Below, one piece after another: positions 62,270 through 64,000 of a DNA stretch of 64,000 bases. The notes beneath the pieces are model-generated. The model made no database searches and was not told the origin of the DNA. It saw only the letters and a program-made list of their open reading frames with translations. This DNA is from JAYQKL01 sp049890195 (GTDB lineage: Bacteria > Pseudomonadota > Alphaproteobacteria > RS24): assembly GCA_049890195.1 (NCBI GenBank), contig JBMHBY010000007.1, forward strand, positions 19,914 to 83,913. Direction: 5' to 3'. The position numbers and the translations under genes are program-made. Position 1 is the first letter of the stretch. The number at the start of each line of letters is the position of its first letter.

Positions 62270-62562
62270 CAGAGTTGAGGGAAATCGGCGGCCATTTGAA
62301 AAAGGGTCTGGCCGAAGAGATCACCGCACAACTTAAGGATGTGGGGTCGGTTCATGCCATTTCCATTGAAACCGGGCGGGCCGAGGATTTGCTTGATTTC
62401 AAGGAATTTGGTTCGGCCGGCGAGGTGGATATTTTGAGCCTGCTTGTTGACAGCGCCGCGGCCCAGGATATGTTTGACCAGTTGTGCCGGTTGGCCGGTT
62501 TAGGGCAGACCCGCAATGGTGAGCTTTTCATCAGCGGCGAGATCATCAAAACCAGCCTGTAA
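62266..62562 (+). CDS. second, shorter PII-like protein
   Basis: A 98-residue protein overlapping the first PII-like gene by 4 bases (ATGA). LAEEITAQLKDVGSVHAISIETGRAED and a late LGQTRNGELFISGEI keep parts of the PII pattern, but the T-loop and B-loop are both changed and the N-terminal strand is poorly matched. I place it in the PII superfamily with moderate confidence, largely from context. Translational coupling suggests a fixed ratio with its partner, perhaps as heterotrimers. Confidence 0.6.
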   Translation: MTELREIGGHLKKGLAEEITAQLKDVGSVHAISIETGRAEDLLDFKEFGSAGEVDILSLLVDSAAAQDMFDQLCRLAGLGQTRNGELFISGEIIKTSL

Positions 62563-62574
62563 GCGTTTCGCGGT

Positions 62575-63390
62575 TTAACGCGCCAGCTCATATAAAGAGA
62601 CGGCTGTTGCCGTGGCGACATTCAAACAGGCAAAGTCAGCCCCGTCCTGCGTTACGGCGTTGGGCAATCTGACCAGACGGGAGCAGCTTTCCTTGGTCAA
62701 GCGGCGCAGACCTTTGCCCTCCGCCCCCATGACCAAAGCCACCGGATGACTGGTGTCCGTTTCAGCCATGAGTTCGCTGCCCTGTTCATCAAGGCCAAGC
62801 GTGATGTAACCGCTGTCTGACAGTTCCTTCAAGCAGCGCGATAAGTTGGCGACAGTCACAAGCGGGATATGTTCCAAAGCACCCGAAGCGGTTTTGGCCA
62901 ACGCCCCTGCCGGTGCCGGGGCGTTGCGGCGTGTCACAACAAGGCCGGCGGCACCGAATACCGCTGCAGAACGCATGATGGCACCAATATTTCTGGGGTC
63001 CGTGACCTGATCCAGCACAATGATGGTCTTGCCGCTGGCGATCAGATCAGTCATTTTTGTTTCAGGCAAGGGGGCGACAGTCAGGGCGACACCCTGATGC
63101 ACCGTACCGGGTTTGAACATCTGATTCAGTTTGGCGGGCGTGGTCTCCTCACAGGGCATATTTTTAAGGCGTTGATTTTGCGTTTCCTTTTCAAGTTCAC
63201 GCAAGGCGTTTTTTGTCGCCTTCAAGGCCAGACAGCGGCGCTTGGGATTGTTCAGGGCTTCCTTGACGGCATGCAGGCCGTACAAAACAAGATTTTCCTC
63301 CAGCCCATCGCGCCGGGGGGTGGTACGGGAGGCTCTGGAAATCGCTTTTTTTTCCCGGTTTAAGGCATTTGAATGCTTGCGCTTCTTCAT
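62575..63390 (-). CDS. rlmB: TrmH/RlmB-family rRNA 2'-O-methyltransferase
   Basis: A 271-residue SPOUT methyltransferase: a basic N-terminal tail, substrate-binding domain with NLVLYGLHAVKEAL, and the knot motifs IIVLDQVTDPRNIGAIMRSA, VALVMGAEGKGLRRL and RLPNAVTQDGADFACLNVATA. This organisation fits RlmB (Gm2251 of 23S rRNA); other TrmH targets are possible. ATG 63390 is chosen over 63426, which adds residues of no homology. It is convergent with the PII-like gene and divergent from tRNA-Tyr. Confidence 0.88.
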   Translation of the reverse strand: MKKRKHSNALNREKKAISRASRTTPRRDGLEENLVLYGLHAVKEALNNPKRRCLALKATKNALRELEKETQNQRLKNMPCEETTPAKLNQMFKPGTVHQGVALTVAPLPETKMTDLIASGKTIIVLDQVTDPRNIGAIMRSAAVFGAAGLVVTRRNAPAPAGALAKTASGALEHIPLVTVANLSRCLKELSDSGYITLGLDEQGSELMAETDTSHPVALVMGAEGKGLRRLTKESCSRLVRLPNAVTQDGADFACLNVATATAVSLYELAR

Positions 63391-63495
63391 ATCAACGCTT
63401 ATAAGGTTCAAACAAAATTTGTGCAAACACTCTCATCGGAAATTTTTCAAATCTTCCGACGAGATTGTTTACATGTTTTTTGTGCGTTGAAAGGC

Positions 63496-63523
63496 TTGAC
63501 AACGCAAGGGTTTAGGACAATAA
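63496..63523 (+). promoter_or_regulatory. candidate promoter of the tRNA-Tyr/tRNA-Gly/tuf unit
   Basis: TTGACA at 63496-63501 is a perfect -35. The best -10 at 16 nt is CAATAA (63518-63523), a weak match. It lies about 60 nt upstream of tRNA-Tyr. Confidence 0.4.
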
Positions 63524-63584
63524 CCGCCTTGTTCCGCCCTTGTCGGAGCACCTTTTTGCGAAAGTCATGAATGCGTGTATCCCA

Positions 63585-63669
63585 GGAGGGATGCCCGAGT
63601 GGCTAAAGGGGACGGGCTGTAAACCCGTTGGCTATGCCTACGTTGGTTCGAATCCAACTCCCTCCACCA
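63585..63669 (+). tRNA. tRNA-Tyr (GTA)
   Basis: Acceptor GGAGGGA pairs fully with TCCCTCC, the anticodon stem ACGGG/CCCGT holds loop CTGTAAA (anticodon GTA), a long variable arm is present as in class II tRNA-Tyr, and an encoded ACCA ends it at 63669. Confidence 0.95.
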
Positions 63670-63713
63670 CGCTTCATGGGTTCGAGAAAAGGTCGGTCAG
63701 GGCGGGTTTCAGC

Positions 63714-63787
63714 GCGGGTGTAGCTCAATGGTAGAGCAACAGCCTTCCAAGCTGAAGATGAGGGTTCGATTCCCTTCACCCGCTCCA
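63714..63787 (+). tRNA. tRNA-Gly (TCC)
   Basis: Acceptor GCGGGTG pairs with CACCCGC, D-arm GCTC/GAGC, anticodon loop CTTCCAA (TCC), T-arm AGGGTTCGATTCCCT and an encoded CCA. The anticodon stem has one mismatched A-A pair at its outer end. tRNA-Tyr, tRNA-Gly and tuf form the common tRNA-tufB arrangement. Confidence 0.93.
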
Positions 63788-63862
63788 TATCACCTTACAG
63801 GGTGACGGGGCTTTGAAATTTGGGTCAGGCCCGTAGGGTCGCAAACGGATAGGATTGGCACT

Positions 63863-64000
63863 ATGTCAAAGGAAAAGTTTGAGCGGACGAAGCCGCATTG
63901 CAACATTGGCACGATTGGTCACGTTGACCATGGTAAGACGACGCTGACGGCGGCGATTACGAAGGTACTGGCTGAGGCTGGTGGTGCTGAGTTTTCTGAT
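63863..64000 (+). CDS. tuf: elongation factor Tu, N-terminal part (cut by window edge)
   Basis: The first 46 residues are present: MSKEKFERTKPHCNIGTIGH, then the P-loop GHVDHGKT and TTLTAAITKVL. This is the GTPase domain of EF-Tu. The gene runs past 64000. It lies 75 nt after tRNA-Gly, likely in one transcript. Confidence 0.97.
   Translation, partial: MSKEKFERTKPHCNIGTIGHVDHGKTTLTAAITKVLAEAGGAEFSD

Noticed and set aside
1..64000. CRISPR arrays, insertion sequences, prophage or integron elements
   Set aside because: No repeat-spacer periodicity, transposase, integrase or phage structural motif was seen in any reading frame.

Overview
The window looks like chromosome from a marine alphaproteobacterium. 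It has a green-type proteorhodopsin, alphaproteobacterial LexA boxes (GTTC-N7-GTTC) before umuD and probably recA, a DksA with one cysteine, UbiK, an lgt/NDUFAF7-like/pgeF block and a PetP/PetR-like MarR/response-regulator pair. A SAR116-like (Puniceispirillales) lineage is my guess only; no rRNA is present to place it. No insertion sequence, prophage, CRISPR array or plasmid function was seen.

Layout. 0-5 kb: edge of a LacI-type regulator, elongator tRNA-Met, then AhpD-like, crotonase-like, ketosteroid-dehydrogenase-like and epoxide-hydrolase-like enzymes, which suggest isoprenoid or steroid catabolism. 5-10 kb: proteorhodopsin with its own terminator, a Tat-exported FecR-like protein, a ClC protein lacking both proton-coupling glutamates, and rpoN. 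10-20 kb: SOS-controlled umuDC, a thiolase, sixA, a D-2-hydroxyacid dehydrogenase, a patatin-like lipase, slyX, an outer-membrane barrel, and bioA divergent from bioFD. 20-30 kb: znuB/znuC with a PCuAC metallochaperone behind a fused ligase-glycosyltransferase, then a GPH symporter and a glycan/methyltransferase cluster, and a dipeptide epimerase. 30-38 kb: ferredoxin and ferredoxin-NADP reductase, chorismate mutase, a broken AlkB remnant, MoxR/VWA, and an RTX-repeat lipoprotein with a duplicated architecture.

38-55 kb is mostly housekeeping: dksA, recA, alaS, icd, trmJ, rpsD, prs, pgeF, a MidA-like methyltransferase, lgt, ubiK, ybjN, proC, a two-component system with a MarR regulator, and ilvE. 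55-64 kb: pgsA, uvrC, an AT-rich island with a perfect DnaA box, folB with a pteridine-reductase-like SDR, paired thioesterases, a DUF1538 membrane protein with two PII-like proteins, rlmB, tRNA-Tyr, tRNA-Gly and the start of tuf.

The best candidate for an under-described system is the DUF1538/PII-like operon (60187-62562): a duplicated polytopic membrane protein translationally grouped with two unusual PII-family proteins. Other leads are the ClC without gating glutamates beside proteorhodopsin, the PCuAC-ZnuC-ZnuB set without a ZnuA, the RTX lipoprotein locus flanked by a decayed second copy of the dksA leader, and the AT-rich DnaA-box island between folB and uvrC. All calls were made by reading the sequence; no database search was run.
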